A stretch of 57,750 nucleotides of DNA from Candidatus Desulfofervidaceae bacterium (GTDB taxonomy: Bacteria > Desulfobacterota > Desulfofervidia > Desulfofervidales > Desulfofervidaceae), in assembly GCA_027064585.1 (NCBI GenBank), contig JAMOPI010000012.1, forward strand, positions 1 through 57,750, read 5' to 3'. Every line of letters starts with the position of its first letter. Position 1 is the stretch's first letter. The notes under the pieces are model-generated. The model ran no database searches. It worked only from the letters and a program-made list of their open reading frames with translations, and was not told where the DNA came from. Shown here one piece after another: positions 57,643 through 57,750 of the stretch. Made by a program: the position numbers and the translations under genes.

Positions 57643-57750
57643 GCTCTAACCTACCATTTTATCACACATTTTTCTTGAAATAAGGCTGACAAAAATGCAA
57701 AGATATGCTAAAAATCAGCTCAAAACCTTGCAATTTGGGACATCAAAATG

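Overview
The window is bacterial chromosome from an anaerobic dissimilatory sulfate reducer. It carries complete aprBA, qmoABC and dsrABD genes, a siroheme-amidating dsrN-type gene and a periplasmic selenocysteine formate dehydrogenase. Gene content and the presence of LPS heptose, Mla and outer-membrane genes indicate a Gram-negative member of the Thermodesulfobacteriota (former Deltaproteobacteria). Lys/Glu/Ile-rich proteins and tight packing would suit a thermophile. I cannot name the genus from sequence alone.

Layout. 1-3113 (+): end of an unknown gene, amrB, gltX and a MagIII-like glycosylase. 3193-10458 (-): a translation operon running tRNA-Val, thrS, infC, a small Cys-rich exported protein, rpmI, rplT, pheS, pheT, ihfA. 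10868-17739 (+): fdhA (Sec), fdhB, fdhE, tatA, tatC, a CXXC mini-protein and a NapH-like ferredoxin membrane protein. 17642-24490: nth, a FliL-like protein, two small conserved genes, and the operon serS-rfaE1-DUF4416-yicC-rsgA (-). 24518-28177 (+): a decayed mgtE, then mlaE-mlaF-mlaD. 28277-38742 (+): the energy core aprBA - qmoABC - dsrAB - dsrD. 38765-45990: TPR and YkgJ genes, two opposing genes of unknown role, fmdB-type zinc ribbon, dsrN and a DUF3857/transglutaminase protein. 45872-51127: BPL-N and metallo-hydrolase genes, a lipoprotein, prepilin peptidase and mnmG. 51251-57375 (+): class V aminotransferase, serA, DUF1844, degQ and an alginate-export-type porin. The last 375 bases hold no gene but contain repeats and a GC-rich foldable block.

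How the genes work together. AprBA reduces APS to sulfite using electrons relayed from menaquinol by QmoABC. DsrAB then reduces sulfite, with DsrD as activator; DsrN probably modifies its siroheme. Periplasmic FdhAB supplies electrons from formate; FdhE assists its maturation and the adjacent TatA/TatC can export the folded enzyme.

Most notable observations: a shared SD-like leader motif about 70-90 nt upstream of fdhA, aprB and dsrA; a palindrome inside the aprBA promoter; AUU initiation of infC overlapping the thrS stop; promoters so close to the start codons of mnmG, serS, nth and a 97-aa gene that the mRNAs look leaderless; a multiply frameshifted mgtE that lost its CBS domains; and two unassigned genes embedded between dsrD and dsrN. 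No CRISPR array, transposase or prophage gene was seen.
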